A stretch of 17,384 nt of DNA from DATBDE01 sp045805605 (GTDB taxonomy: Bacteria > Actinomycetota > Thermoleophilia > Solirubrobacterales > Solirubrobacteraceae), in contig JBJMKX010000069.1 of the NCBI GenBank assembly GCA_045805605.1, forward strand, positions 1 to 17,384, given 5' to 3'. Below, one piece after another: positions 1-6,384 of this stretch (its first letter is position 1; every line of letters begins with the position of its first letter). The notes beneath the pieces were generated by a model, which made no database searches, had not been told where the DNA came from, and saw only the letters and a list, made by a program, of their open reading frames with translations. A program made the translations under genes and the position numbers.

Positions 1-68
1 GAGATCTCCGAGCCGCCCAGGATTCCGCGCGGCACCTCGTGCTCCGCGCCCGGCTTCACGAGCTTCAT
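1..68 (-). CDS. 5' end of an unidentified protein (partial)
   Basis: Only the first 22 codons lie in the window. The minus strand reads ATG AAG CTC GTG AAG CCG GGC and continues open to the window edge, giving MKLVKPGAEHEVPRGILGGS followed by E-I. A purine-rich GGGAGGG sits about 5 nt upstream of the ATG and is a convincing ribosome binding site, which is why I accept so short a stretch as a gene start. It begins 31 nt after the stop of the acetyltransferase and runs in the same direction, so it is probably the third gene of the SDR-GNAT group. No signal peptide or membrane segment is visible in these residues. I do not recognise the family and assign no function. Confidence 0.55.
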   Translation of the reverse strand, partial: MKLVKPGAEHEVPRGILGGSEI

Positions 69-99
69 GCAAGCCCTCCCAAGGTCGTCGTCGCGGTGG

Positions 100-579
100 T
101 CAGGCGACGGGAAGATCGTAATCCAGCCACTGGGACCGCCGGGCGCCGATGCGGTCGTAGAGCGCCTGCGCGCGGTCGTTGTCCGGCGCGGTCTGCCACG
201 CGAGCGAGACGGCCCCGTGCGAGCGGGTCGCCTCGGCGCATGCGGCGATCAGCGCCTCGCCGACGCGGCCGGCCCCCGCCCCGCGCGCGTGCGGCGCGAC
301 GAAGAGGTCGTTCATGACGCCGATGCGCGCCGCGCGTGTCGTCGACCACGACCAGAAGACCGTCGCGAACCCGACCGCCTCGCCGCTCGGCGCGCGGGCG
401 ATGAGCTGCACGCCCTCGCGGCTCGGGTCGGCGATCAGCGCGCGCGACATCTCGAGCAGCGCGTCGTCGCTCGGCGCGACCTCGTAGAAGTCGCAGTACG
501 CCCGCATGAGCGGGAGCAGCTCGACGAGGTCGCCCTCGCCGGCGACGGCGACCGCCGGCCGGGGCTCCTCAGCGCTCAC
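100..579 (-). CDS. GNAT-family N-acetyltransferase
   Basis: The 159-residue protein has the length and pattern of a single-domain GNAT enzyme, which transfers an acetyl group from acetyl-CoA to an amine or other acceptor. The acetyl-CoA-binding motif A is visible at about residues 91-111, D-L-F-V-A-P-H-A-R-G-A-G-A-G-R, with the R-G-A-G-A-G pyrophosphate loop at 99-104. It is preceded by a beta-strand region and followed by the usual C-terminal A-L-Y-D-R-I-G-A segment. The start is GTG at 579, whose GTGA overlaps the TGA stop of the upstream SDR gene by 4 nt. That overlap argues for translational coupling and fixes the start. It has no transmembrane segment and should be cytoplasmic. The acceptor substrate cannot be read from the sequence, and the pairing with an SDR gives no clear clue. 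Confidence 0.88.
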   Translation of the reverse strand: MSAEEPRPAVAVAGEGDLVELLPLMRAYCDFYEVAPSDDALLEMSRALIADPSREGVQLIARAPSGEAVGFATVFWSWSTTRAARIGVMNDLFVAPHARGAGAGRVGEALIAACAEATRSHGAVSLAWQTAPDNDRAQALYDRIGARRSQWLDYDLPVA

Positions 580-1403
580 TGCGTCATGCCGCCGAACTGG
601 CCGCCGGTGATGTTCAGGACCTGCCCGTGGACGTAGTTGCTCCACGGCGAGCACAGGAAGAACACGCCGCCGGCGGCCTCCTGCGGGAACCCGCGGCGGC
701 CCATCGCGATGAAGACCTCGCCCATCGCGCGGAGCTGCTCGGGGATGCCGAGCTGTACCGTCTCGCCGTCGATCTGCATCGTGTTGGAGGCGACCTTCGC
801 CTGCGTCAGGCGCGTGTCGATGAAGCCGAACGCGACCGCGTTGCAGTTGACCTTGAACTGGCCCCACTCCTTGGCCAGCGTCTTGGTCAGGCCGACCACG
901 CCCGCCTTGCCCGACGAGTAGTTGGCCTGCCCGGCGTTGCCCATCGTGCCCGAGACCGATGAGACGTTGACGACCTTGCGGAACACCTCGCGGCCCTCTT
1001 CGCGCTCCTTCTTCGCCGGCTCGCGCAGGTGGGGCGCGGCGGCGCGCAGGACGCGGAACGGGACGACGTTGTGGATGTCGATCATCGCCTGGAACTGATC
1101 GTCGGACATCTTGTGGATCGGCCCGTCCCAGGTGTAGCCGGCGTTGTTGACGACGATGTCCAGCCGCCCCCACTCATCGACCGCGCGCTGGATCATCTCG
1201 TCGGGGACACCCGGATGGGTGAGGTCGCCGGCGAAGGCGACGGTCCCGCCGTCGATCTCCGCCGCCGCCTGCTCGGCGACATCGCCGTCGAGGTCGTTGA
1301 CGAGGACGCTGGCCCCGTGCTCGGCCAGCAGCTCCGCGGTGGCCCGGCCAATCCCGCGGGCGCTTCCGGTGACGACGGCGACCTTCCCGTCGAGGACTCC
1401 CAT
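576..1403 (-). CDS. SDR-family NAD(P)-dependent oxidoreductase (FabG-like)
   Basis: This 275-residue protein is a classical short-chain dehydrogenase/reductase, probably a 3-hydroxyacyl/3-oxoacyl-type oxidoreductase. The Rossmann nucleotide motif T-G-S-A-R-G-I-G is at residues 12-19 and N-N-A-G at 86-89. The catalytic Ser is in V-S-S-V-S (about 148-151), and the catalytic Y-x-x-x-K is Y162-S-S-G-K166. The segment after the N-N-A-G strand (about residues 116-145, rich in R/E/K) is longer than in a minimal FabG. The ATG at 1403 has a very good AAGGAGA ribosome binding site 7 nt upstream. An open frame continues further upstream through the 51-bp repeats, but nothing there looks coding. Acidic residues after the second strand (N-D-L-D) favour NAD over NADP, which is an inference. 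It is the first gene of a group with the GNAT gene. Confidence 0.93.
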   Translation of the reverse strand: MGVLDGKVAVVTGSARGIGRATAELLAEHGASVLVNDLDGDVAEQAAAEIDGGTVAFAGDLTHPGVPDEMIQRAVDEWGRLDIVVNNAGYTWDGPIHKMSDDQFQAMIDIHNVVPFRVLRAAAPHLREPAKKEREEGREVFRKVVNVSSVSGTMGNAGQANYSSGKAGVVGLTKTLAKEWGQFKVNCNAVAFGFIDTRLTQAKVASNTMQIDGETVQLGIPEQLRAMGEVFIAMGRRGFPQEAAGGVFFLCSPWSNYVHGQVLNITGGQFGGMTQ

Positions 1404-1426
1404 GCGTTGTCTCCTTGTCGTTGGTA

Positions 1427-1528
1427 GAGCGGTCGAGCCGGTGGCCGCCGCAGGCGGCCGGCCGGGCGACCGCGTTTGAGCGGTCGAGCCGATGGCGGCC
1501 ACAGGCGGCCGGCCGGGCGACCGCGTTT
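1427..1528. repeat. Two tandem copies of a 51-bp inverted-repeat element
   Basis: Positions 1427-1477 and 1478-1528 are directly adjacent 51-bp copies that differ at only three positions. Each copy begins with GAGCGGTCGAGCCG and ends with GGGCGACCGCGTTT, so GCGGTCG and CGACCGC form perfect outer arms within each unit. In the first copy an inner pair GGCCGCC-GCA-GGCGGCC extends the fold; in the second copy that inner arm is altered. The array lies in the leader between the SDR start and its likely promoter, so it would be transcribed as RNA hairpins ahead of the SDR ribosome binding site. With only two units and no spacers it is not a CRISPR array. Confidence 0.9.
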
Positions 1529-1529
1529 G

Positions 1530-1556
1530 CGGACTTATAGCCGGACTTTTGTAAAC
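1530..1556. promoter_or_regulatory. Possible divergent promoter/operator region
   Basis: This is the only AT-leaning stretch between the divergent SDR and secreted-protein genes. It holds a direct repeat CGGACTT at 1530-1536 and 1542-1548 with a 12-nt period. On the minus strand TATAAG (1539-1534) resembles a -10 box, and on the plus strand TTGCGG (1527-1532) followed after 17 nt by TGTAAA is a weak -35/-10 match. Neither promoter is strong, and I give this as a candidate only. Confidence 0.3.
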
Positions 1557-1644
1557 CCGGCCCCGCCACCCCGCCGACTGCTGTAGGTTCGCGCCAGGGG
1601 AGCCGTCCTCCCACCACACACCGCTCCACAGGGGGTTCGTCCAC

Positions 1645-2406
1645 GTGAGTCCTTCACGTCCGCAAGACTCCTGGGCCAAGGCCTGGGAAGAGCGCTATCC
1701 GACGCAGCCGGAGCCGAAGGTCAGCCGTCGAGCGCGGCTGCGCCGCCGGTACGGCCGGGGGCCGTGGCTTCTCGCCAGCGTCCTTGCTTTGGCCGCGCTC
1801 CTGGTCCCGGCGTTCGCCATCGCCCAGGGCGGCGGAAGCCAGACGTTCTCGTCCAGCAACCGCTACACGCTGCTCGCCCGCAACAGCGGGAGCGGCGGCG
1901 CCACCGCCCAGACCTGCAACACCTCGCCCGGCCAGCAGGCGTGCGAGAACAACGTGAACCGCGGGACCAACTACGCCGCGACGTACCGCACGAAGGGCAC
2001 GACGGCGGTGTACTTCCAGACCAGCGGGTCCGGGACGGCGACCCCGTTCCAGCTCAGCCCGAACGGCACCGGCGAGATCCAGTACCTGAACGCCGACACC
2101 GTCGGGGGCCTGCAGGAGTCGCAGATCTTCGCCAACTTCCAGCAGGTCTCGTCGACGTCGGCCGGCGTGACCAAGACCGAGGGGCAGCCGCAGACCGAGT
2201 CGGTGTCCTGCCCGTCGGGCTACAACCTGATCTCGGCCATGGCGTCGATCAACCAGACGTCCAACACGAACAACGGTCAGGCCGTGCTGCAGGGCGTGTC
2301 CCCGGTCGGTACGAACGGCGCAAGCGCCGCGGCGACCACCGCCGGTGGGGCGAACTCGAGCGCGACCTACACGCTCACGGTCCACGGCGTCTGCGCGACC
2401 GTCTAG
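1645..2406 (+). CDS. Secreted/surface hypothetical protein with an NAD-T-V-G-G-L motif
   Basis: This 253-residue protein has a long basic N-terminal stretch (R-R-A-R-L-R-R-R-Y-G-R), then a hydrophobic segment at 41-60 ending A-F-A-I-A before Q61. That reads as a signal peptide or signal anchor, so the rest should be extracytoplasmic. The mature part is rich in Gly, Ser, Thr, Asn and Gln. It carries N-A-D-T-V-G-G-L-Q-E-S-Q-I-F at about 139-152, resembling the NAD-x-x-x-G motif common in actinobacterial surface proteins. Four cysteines (91, 100, 189, 250) may form two disulfides, with the third in V-S-C-P-S-G-Y. The GTG start has AGGGGG about 9 nt upstream. Its function is unknown; a cell-surface or fibre-like structural role is an inference. 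It is monocistronic and followed by a clear terminator. Confidence 0.8.
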   Translation: MSPSRPQDSWAKAWEERYPTQPEPKVSRRARLRRRYGRGPWLLASVLALAALLVPAFAIAQGGGSQTFSSSNRYTLLARNSGSGGATAQTCNTSPGQQACENNVNRGTNYAATYRTKGTTAVYFQTSGSGTATPFQLSPNGTGEIQYLNADTVGGLQESQIFANFQQVSSTSAGVTKTEGQPQTESVSCPSGYNLISAMASINQTSNTNNGQAVLQGVSPVGTNGASAAATTAGGANSSATYTLTVHGVCATV

Positions 2407-2432
2407 CGCGTCGCCGCCGTGCAGTGTGCGAG

Positions 2433-2457
2433 GGGCCGGCCTTCGGGCCGGCCCTTT
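2433..2457 (+). terminator. Rho-independent terminator with TTCG tetraloop
   Basis: A perfect 9-bp stem GGGCCGGCC (2433-2441) and GGCCGGCCC (2446-2454) closes on a TTCG loop, and TTT follows at 2455-2457. It lies 27 nt after the stop of the secreted protein and directly before the stop of the convergent gene. The short T run is on the plus strand only, so it mainly serves the plus-strand gene, though the hairpin may also slow polymerase coming the other way. Confidence 0.85.
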
Positions 2458-2464
2458 GCGTTCC

Positions 2465-3493
2465 CTACAGGTGGCCGGTGTGGAGCAGCCGGAAGCAGTC
2501 CCAGTTGTTCGCGCCGGCGCCGCCGTCCCAGATCTTGGCCGCGATCGCGTCCTGCACCGACTTGGAGGCCTGGTAGGCCTGCGCCGTAGGGCCGCCGAAC
2601 CGCTTCCAGGTGGGGATGATGATCTGGTAATAGCCTGAGGCGGTGGCCCAGTTGGGCGGCAGGTTCTGGCCTCCCGACTCGCATTGGACGACCGCCCACG
2701 GGATCGCCCACGGCCCGCCGGGGCCGATATGCGACGCGTTGGCCTGCGAAGCCAGCAGCTTCGTGAGCTGGTGCTCGAGGCGCCGGCGGTTCGCGCGCGT
2801 GCGCTGCAGCGCCTGCAGCCGCGCCGCCCGGGCGCGCTCATAGGCGGCGCGCTTGGCGTCCATCGCAGTGCGCATGCTCTGCAGGGCGTTGCGGCGCTTG
2901 GTGTAGGCGGAGGCGATCTGCTGGCGCTTGCGCGTCAGGCGGGCGAGCTTCGCGGCCGCCGTCTCGGACTCGCGCTTGGCGCGCTTGACCGCCTGGATGA
3001 TCGCCGCGTCCTGGTGCTGGAACCGCTTGACGAACTCGGCCCGCTCGAGCAGGTCGGCGAACCCGTTGGCGCTGAAGAGGACGTCGATGACGTCGGGGTC
3101 GCCGTTCTCGTAGGCCGAGACCAGCCGCTGCGACAGCACGACCTGGGCCCTGGCCAGCCGCCCGCGCAGGCGCGCCAGGCGCGCCCGCTGGGCGCGCAGC
3201 TGCGTCCGGGTGGTCGAGAGCTGCTGGCGGGCGGTGTTGAGGTCGGCCTGCACGGCGTCCAGCCGCCGCTGCAGCAGGGCGATGTCGCCCTCGATCTGGC
3301 GGATGAGCTTCGCGAAGGTCGCCGCGCTGGCGGACAGGCGCTGCTCGGCGCCCCGGGCGCCGTTGACCTGGTTCTGCAGCTTGGTCGGGCTGGGCGCGGC
3401 ACGGATGGGTCCGGGCAGGAATGACCACAGTGCCAGCGGCAGCACGACCGCGGCCAGCGCCGCGGCGAGGAGGGTCCGCGTCTTGACGGTCAA
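2465..3493 (-). CDS. Secreted coiled-coil peptidoglycan hydrolase with Rpf/transglycosylase-like domain
   Basis: The product (342 residues from the TTG start) probably cleaves or remodels peptidoglycan outside the cell. Residues 5-33 form a signal peptide: basic K-T-R, then a hydrophobic run, ending near I-R-A-A. Residues about 35-250 are almost all Ala, Arg, Leu, Gln and Lys in heptad-like order, a long coiled coil as in PcsB/EnvC-type N-terminal regions. The C-terminal 90 residues match a lysozyme-like/resuscitation-promoting-factor fold: W-A-V-V-Q-C-E-S-G-G with the likely catalytic Glu, then G-Y-Y-Q-I-I-I-P-T-W and a late W-D-C whose Cys may pair with the one before the Glu. The start is uncertain. 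TTG at 3493 gives the cleanest signal peptide but has no clear ribosome binding site, and the frame stays open upstream to about 3691. Confidence 0.85.
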   Translation of the reverse strand: MTVKTRTLLAAALAAVVLPLALWSFLPGPIRAAPSPTKLQNQVNGARGAEQRLSASAATFAKLIRQIEGDIALLQRRLDAVQADLNTARQQLSTTRTQLRAQRARLARLRGRLARAQVVLSQRLVSAYENGDPDVIDVLFSANGFADLLERAEFVKRFQHQDAAIIQAVKRAKRESETAAAKLARLTRKRQQIASAYTKRRNALQSMRTAMDAKRAAYERARAARLQALQRTRANRRRLEHQLTKLLASQANASHIGPGGPWAIPWAVVQCESGGQNLPPNWATASGYYQIIIPTWKRFGGPTAQAYQASKSVQDAIAAKIWDGGAGANNWDCFRLLHTGHL

Positions 3494-3682
3494 GGCGCGG
3501 CCGGACGCTAGCCCACGCCCCGCGCCGTCCCCGGGCGCAGCGTTGCAGGTGCCTCGGGTGGCTGGCCGGCGGCCGCGTGCTCGGCGGCGTCGCCGGGAGC
3601 GAGCTCCTCGGTCCACACGCCTGGTGCTCGGGACTGAACGGGCGGATGGGCGCCACGGCAAGACCCCAGCCTTCAGTCCCAC

Positions 3683-3752
3683 ATCAGGCATCAGGCATCA
3701 GGCATGAGGTAGAGCCCTCGGCCTGATGCCAGAGAACTGATGCCTGATGCCT
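3683..3752. repeat. ATCAGGC heptamer array forming a 16-bp-stem inverted repeat
   Basis: The left side has three tandem ATCAGGC heptamers (3683-3703) and a degenerate fourth. The right side has the complementary GCCTGAT/TGATGCC units at 3721-3730 and 3738-3751. AGGCATCAGGCATCAG (3686-3701) is the exact reverse complement of CTGATGCCTGATGCCT (3737-3752), a perfect 16-bp stem with a 35-nt loop that contains further short pairings (GAGG at 3706-3709 with CCTC at 3716-3719). No plus-strand gene ends upstream and no T run follows, so it is not a simple terminator. Confidence 0.9.
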
Positions 3753-3775
3753 AACTGGGCGCGGTAGCCCAGTTA
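3752..3775. repeat. Perfect 9-bp inverted repeat TAACTGGGC/GCCCAGTTA
   Basis: TAACTGGGC (3752-3760) and GCCCAGTTA (3767-3775) are exact reverse complements around the 6-nt loop GCGGTA. The repeat directly abuts the larger inverted repeat and the AT-rich control region of the GntR operon. It may be a protein-binding site or a hairpin; no T run follows it on the plus strand. Confidence 0.8.
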
Positions 3776-3789
3776 CCCGTTTAGATATG

Positions 3790-3805
3790 CAATGCATTGT
3801 ATACA
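3790..3805 (+). promoter_or_regulatory. Candidate GntR operator and promoter region
   Basis: In an AT-rich island just upstream of the regulator are two overlapping perfect palindromes, CAATGCATTG (3790-3799) and TGTATACA (3798-3805). TGTATACA fits the TTGTATACAA-like, short-arm sites typical of FadR/FCD-type GntR regulators, and the regulator starts 20 nt further on, so autoregulation is the simplest reading. TATACA at 3800-3805 could double as a -10 box, but no well-spaced -35 box is evident. Confidence 0.5.
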
Positions 3806-3825
3806 CCACACAAGAGGGTGGATGA

Positions 3826-4560
3826 ATGAGATCTGACGGATCTCCCGTCCTAGAAGGGGGACACGGCTTGACCACCGCGCCCGTGGAGCGACCGCCTTCC
3901 CTTGCGGAGCACGTCCGTCGCGTGCTGCGCGAGGACATCCTGGCCGGGCGGCTCGCACCGGGTGACCGCGTCACCGAAGCGCAGGCCGAGATGCGCACGG
4001 GCGTCAGCCGGACGCCCGTGCGCGAGGGCATCCGCAAGCTCGAAGCGGAGGGGCTCGTGATCTCGAACCGCGGCCGCGGAACCTACGTCGCGTATCGACT
4101 CTCACCCGATGAGGCAATGCTCATCTACGAATGTCGCCTCGTTCTGGAGCCGTACCTGACGCGCTTGGCGACGGAGAGGATGACGCCGGAGGCGCTCGCG
4201 ACCGTGCGGGCGGTGCTCGACCGGTTCTGCGCCGTGCGCGACGGCCATCCGCACGAGGCCGGGCGGCTCGATGCCGAGTTCCACCTCACCATCTACGAGA
4301 CAAGCCGCAGCGAGCTCATCAACGTGCTTCGCGGCTACTGGTCACGGCTTCAGCTCGAGCTGTCCGAGCGGGTCTACAAGACCGAGGTGCCGCGCCGGTT
4401 CAGCAGCGAGCACGTTGCGATCTACGAGGCGCTCGAGCTCGGGGATGCCGAGACGGCCGGTGAGCGGATGTACCAGCACATCGTCCACGGCCAGCGCGTT
4501 CTGAGCAAGGCCTTCGGACGCCGGGCCACCATCGTGCCGGCTGGCGGCGAAGACGGCTAA
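3826..4560 (+). CDS. GntR-family transcriptional regulator, FCD subfamily
   Basis: This 244-residue regulator binds DNA through an N-terminal winged helix-turn-helix (about 26-90: L-A-E-H-V-R-R-V-L-R-E-D-I-L, then V-S-R-T-P-V-R-E-G-I-R-K-L-E-A-E-G-L-V). An effector binds in a C-terminal FCD domain (about 95-225). The metal/ligand-binding set of FCD domains is visible: D149-x3-H153, H196 and H218. It heads a twelve-gene operon, and its TAA stop overlaps the ribosome binding site of the transporter gene, so it is most likely the operon's own substrate-responsive repressor. Two starts are plausible: ATG 3826 (AGAGGG about 8 nt upstream) and TTG 3868 (AAGGGGG about 7 nt upstream), the latter removing 14 residues that are not part of the domain. 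I chose the ATG. Confidence 0.93.
   Translation: MRSDGSPVLEGGHGLTTAPVERPPSLAEHVRRVLREDILAGRLAPGDRVTEAQAEMRTGVSRTPVREGIRKLEAEGLVISNRGRGTYVAYRLSPDEAMLIYECRLVLEPYLTRLATERMTPEALATVRAVLDRFCAVRDGHPHEAGRLDAEFHLTIYETSRSELINVLRGYWSRLQLELSERVYKTEVPRRFSSEHVAIYEALELGDAETAGERMYQHIVHGQRVLSKAFGRRATIVPAGGEDG
3828..3844. repeat. Inverted repeat GAGATC-N5-GATCTC at the regulator start
   Basis: GAGATC (3828-3833) and GATCTC (3839-3844) are perfect inverted arms around TGACG. The repeat overlaps the first codons if translation begins at ATG 3826, or lies in the leader if it begins at TTG 3868. It could be a second operator half for the regulator or a small hairpin affecting translation. Confidence 0.6.
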
Positions 4561-4570
4561 GGAGGCATCG

Positions 4571-6355
4571 GTGGACCAGTTCCTCCACTACCTGGGCCTC
4601 CCGTTCCTCTGGAAGGGCCTGCTGATCGCGATGGAGATCGCCGTGGCGTCGTTCCTTGGCGCCATCCCCTTCGCGATCGGGCTTGCCGTGATGCGCCTCT
4701 CCAACAACCGGCTCCTGCGGATCATCCCAACTCCGTTCATCTGGGTGATGCGCGGCACGCCGATCCTGCTGCAGCTGCTGTTCTGGTACAACGTCCTGCC
4801 TCGCGTCGGCATCCATGTCAGCGCGACGATCACCGCGATCATCGGCCTCGGGCTCAACGAGATCGCCTTCCTCGCGGAGATCTTCCGCGGCGGCCTGCAG
4901 TCGGTGAAGCAGACCCAGCGGGACGCCGCCGCGGCGCTCGGAATGCGGCCGTGGCAGATCCTGCGGCGCGTGGTCATCCCGCAGGCGCTGCGGTCGATCA
5001 CCCCGTCCCTGGGCAACGAGGCGATCATCATCGTCAAGAACACGTCGCTCGCCTCGGTGATCACCGTCGGGGAGCTCACGCTTCGCAGCGAGCAGCTCGT
5101 GTCGGCCAACTTCGAGTACGTCGCCGTCTTCCTCGCTGCCGGCGTGATGTACCTGATCGCGACCTCGGCCATCGTCCTCCTCCAGGGCCGGCTGGAGGCG
5201 CGCCTCAACATCGAGCGCAAGGCCCGGAGCATCGCCGCCGCAGCCGCCCGCCGGGTGGAGGCAGGGCTGGGAACGCCGGCCCTGGCCGCCGCCGGGGGGG
5301 CGGACGTCGAAGCGGAGGCGCCCGGCCGGACCGAGCCCGACGGCGGGGCGGCGTCCGGCGTCGCTCGCTGGCTCAGGCGCATGCCCGGGCTACGGCGCGA
5401 CAGCCAAGCGACGAGTCCCCCTTCGCCGGACGCGCCTCCCCCGGCAGAGCCGCCGAAGACCGCCGAGCCTGCGGCGACCGAGGCCCCCGTGGCGGCCGCC
5501 GATGTGTTCCCGATGTTGCGCAAGGACGCGACGAGTGAGGGGATGGCCGCCGACGTCACCATCGAGAACGTCGAGAAGTCCTTCCACGGCCGAAAGGTGA
5601 TCAAGGGCGTCTCGCTCGAAGTCGAGCAGGGCAGCGTCGTCTTCCTGATCGGTCCCAGCGGGTCCGGCAAGACCACGCTGCTCAGGACGATCAACCACCT
5701 CGAGAGCATCGACGGGGGAAGCATCACGGTCGGAGGCGAGTACGTCGGTTATCGCTCGACGGCCAAGGGGCTCGTGCCCACACGCGACGTCGCGGTCGCG
5801 CGCGCCAAGTCGCGCATCGGGATGGTCTTCCAGCACTTCAACCTCTTCGACCATCTCACGGTCATGGAGAACATCCTCGAGGCCCCCGTGCGTGTCTACG
5901 GGCGCCCGGCCGACGAGGTTCGACGAGAGGCCCGCGCGCTGCTGGCATGGGCGGGCTTGAGCGGTCACGAGGACCACTACCCCCATCAGCTCTCGGGCGG
6001 TCAGCAGCAGCGGATCGCGATCATCCGGGCGCTGGCGAACCACCCACGCCTCATGCTCTTCGACGAGCCGACCTCGGCGCTCGACCCGGAGCTGGTCAAC
6101 GACGTGCTGCAGGTCATCCGCCGCCTCGCCGAAGCCGGCATGACGATGGTCGTGGTGAGCCACGAGATCGTGGCCGCCCGGGACTGGGCCGACAAGGTGG
6201 TCTTCATGGAGGACGGCCTGATCATCGAGGAGGGCCCGCCCGAGCAGATCTTTACCTCGCCGCAGAGCGACCGTACCCAGCGATTCGTCCGGATGATCGC
6301 CGAGAGGGGGGCTGGCACGGGGCGGAAGGGCTCGCAGCCGGCCACGATCCCGTGA
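4571..6355 (+). CDS. Fused permease-ATPase of a polar amino-acid-type ABC transporter
   Basis: One 594-residue chain carries both the membrane and the motor part of an importer. Residues 10-210 are a HisM/GlnP-type permease with about five membrane segments and the EAA coupling loop (D-A-A-A-A-L-G-M-R-P-W, 118-128). Residues 215-320 are an Ala/Pro/Glu-rich, probably disordered linker. Residues 328-580 are a GlnQ-type ATPase: Walker A G-P-S-G-S-G-K-T-T at 361-369, Q-loop F-Q-H-F-N-L-F at 420-426, signature L-S-G-G-Q-Q-Q-R at 474-481, Walker B with L-F-D-E-P-T at 496-501, and H-loop His531. The GTG start has TAAGGAGG 5 nt upstream, overlapping the regulator's stop. The chain must dimerise to make a full transporter. 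The partner binding protein is the next gene. The substrate is likely a small zwitterion or similar polar molecule, by family. Confidence 0.94.
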   Translation: MDQFLHYLGLPFLWKGLLIAMEIAVASFLGAIPFAIGLAVMRLSNNRLLRIIPTPFIWVMRGTPILLQLLFWYNVLPRVGIHVSATITAIIGLGLNEIAFLAEIFRGGLQSVKQTQRDAAAALGMRPWQILRRVVIPQALRSITPSLGNEAIIIVKNTSLASVITVGELTLRSEQLVSANFEYVAVFLAAGVMYLIATSAIVLLQGRLEARLNIERKARSIAAAAARRVEAGLGTPALAAAGGADVEAEAPGRTEPDGGAASGVARWLRRMPGLRRDSQATSPPSPDAPPPAEPPKTAEPAATEAPVAAADVFPMLRKDATSEGMAADVTIENVEKSFHGRKVIKGVSLEVEQGSVVFLIGPSGSGKTTLLRTINHLESIDGGSITVGGEYVGYRSTAKGLVPTRDVAVARAKSRIGMVFQHFNLFDHLTVMENILEAPVRVYGRPADEVRREARALLAWAGLSGHEDHYPHQLSGGQQQRIAIIRALANHPRLMLFDEPTSALDPELVNDVLQVIRRLAEAGMTMVVVSHEIVAARDWADKVVFMEDGLIIEEGPPEQIFTSPQSDRTQRFVRMIAERGAGTGRKGSQPATIP

Positions 6356-6384
6356 CTCGGCACGACCTCAAGAGGAGCGCAGAC

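Larger units (their letters stand above)
3494..3825. other. Intergenic region between hydrolase and GntR operon
   Basis: This 332-bp region separates divergent genes. Its left half (to about 3680) is GC-rich and I see no gene or motif in it. The right half holds a heptamer array forming a long inverted repeat, a second shorter inverted repeat, and an AT-rich stretch of about 35 bp with two palindromes directly before the regulator gene. These are listed separately. Open frames crossing the region have the low-complexity Arg/Pro/Ala make-up of non-coding GC-rich DNA. Confidence 0.75.

Noticed and set aside
1427..1528. Possible CRISPR array
   Set aside because: There are only two directly adjacent copies with no spacers and no cas genes nearby.
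3683..3775. Rho-independent terminator
   Set aside because: Both flanking genes read away from the site and no T run follows either hairpin on either strand.
4588..5727. Minus-strand frame of about 380 codons opposite the transporter gene
   Set aside because: It mirrors the permease-ATPase codons, has no family motif I can recognise, and the plus strand shows Walker and signature motifs in the same span.
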